Position numbers and translations under genes: made by a program. Below, piece by piece: positions 5,268-5,585 of a stretch of 5,585 bases of DNA (its first letter is position 1; each line of letters opens with the position of its first letter). Source of the stretch: Hyphomicrobiales bacterium (lineage in GTDB: Bacteria > Pseudomonadota > Alphaproteobacteria > Rhizobiales > Aestuariivirgaceae); assembly GCA_023266715.1 (NCBI GenBank), contig JAHFPK010000191.1, forward strand, positions 1-5,585, written 5' to 3'. The notes below the pieces were generated by a model. That model ran no database searches, was not told where the DNA came from, and saw only the letters and a list, made by a program, of their open reading frames with translations.

Positions 5268-5585
5268 CTATTCCTTGCTCAACTTGGACCATATCCGCTT
5301 GAGTTCGCTCTCCACATTCGCTGTCATTGGCGGCTGCACCGCAAGCCGCTTCAAAATGCTTTTCGGCGGATAGAGCCCGGGATCGCTCAGGAGCTTCGGC
5401 TCGATATAGGCTGCCGAGGTCAGAATCGGATTGGCATATTGCAGGAAATTCGTGTTGGCGGCCGCCACTTCAGGCTTCAGCATGTAATTTAGCAACTGGT
5501 AGGCGCCATCCTTGTTCTCAGACTTGTTGGGAATGACGAACAAGTCAAACCACAGCTCGCTGCCCTCCTTTGGAACATTGTAGAC
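5268..5585 (-). CDS. potF: polyamine ABC transporter periplasmic binding protein, C-terminal part (start beyond right edge)
   Basis: The - strand is open from the window edge to TAG (5270-5268), giving the last 105 residues of a protein that in this family is about 350-370 aa. The reading starts VYNVPKEGSELWFDLFVIPN and so extends past the TTG at 5543, which is internal. It aligns well with the end of E. coli PotF/PotD: the PKEG turn, then W12 and D14 of the visible part, matching the Trp-x-Asp pair (PotD W255/D257) that contacts polyamine. Next come NKDGAYQLLNYMLKPEV, then Y50 in QYANP, exactly 36 residues after the Asp as in PotD (Y293). DPGLYPP is closer to PotF than to PotD. The protein would bind putrescine or spermidine in the periplasm and deliver it to an ABC importer encoded further right. 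It converges on the permease and shares its terminator, so it is probably a separate unit. The exact polyamine cannot be told from this fragment. Confidence 0.9.
   Translation of the reverse strand, partial: VYNVPKEGSELWFDLFVIPNKSENKDGAYQLLNYMLKPEVAAANTNFLQYANPILTSAAYIEPKLLSDPGLYPPKSILKRLAVQPPMTANVESELKRIWSKLSKE

Overview
The window looks like a moderately GC-rich alphaproteobacterial chromosome, most likely from the Hyphomicrobiales. This rests on protein style (an AroE paralogue with the DVIPNPPRT motif, a Tdm-type fusion enzyme, a PotF-like binding protein) and on a rhizobial-style intergenic palindrome. It is an inference; there is no rRNA or other marker here.

Layout from left to right. 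(1) The 3' five-sixths of a shikimate dehydrogenase family gene (+ strand, cut by the left edge). (2) A 232-nt gap between convergent genes, filled by a 12-bp palindrome and a mosaic of nested hairpins about 165 nt long. (3) A 781-codon gene on the - strand encoding an N-terminal DUF1989-type metal-binding region fused to a C-terminal GcvT-like folate-binding region. This is the architecture of bacterial trimethylamine-N-oxide demethylase (Tdm). (4) A 172-nt divergent intergenic region with a perfect 7+7 inverted repeat between candidate promoter elements. (5) An APC-superfamily permease (+ strand, 568 aa from the preferred start). (6) A textbook bidirectional terminator. (7) The 3' end of a polyamine-type periplasmic binding-protein gene (- strand, cut by the right edge).

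The core is the divergent tdm/permease pair. In Methylocella silvestris a DUF1989-GcvT protein and an APC-superfamily permease were both reported as necessary for growth on TMAO. By analogy, the permease here would import TMAO. The fusion enzyme would split it to dimethylamine and formaldehyde in the cytoplasm, and the GcvT-like half would pass the C1 unit to tetrahydrofolate. The shared upstream region could let one regulator control both. The aroE-like and potF-like genes are each convergent with this pair and probably belong to separate transcription units.

I see no CRISPR array, tRNA, rRNA, transposase or frameshifted gene. The main open points are the substrate of the permease, the regulator of the divergent promoter, the role of the N-terminal duplicated half-domain of the Tdm-like protein, and the nature of the palindromic element.
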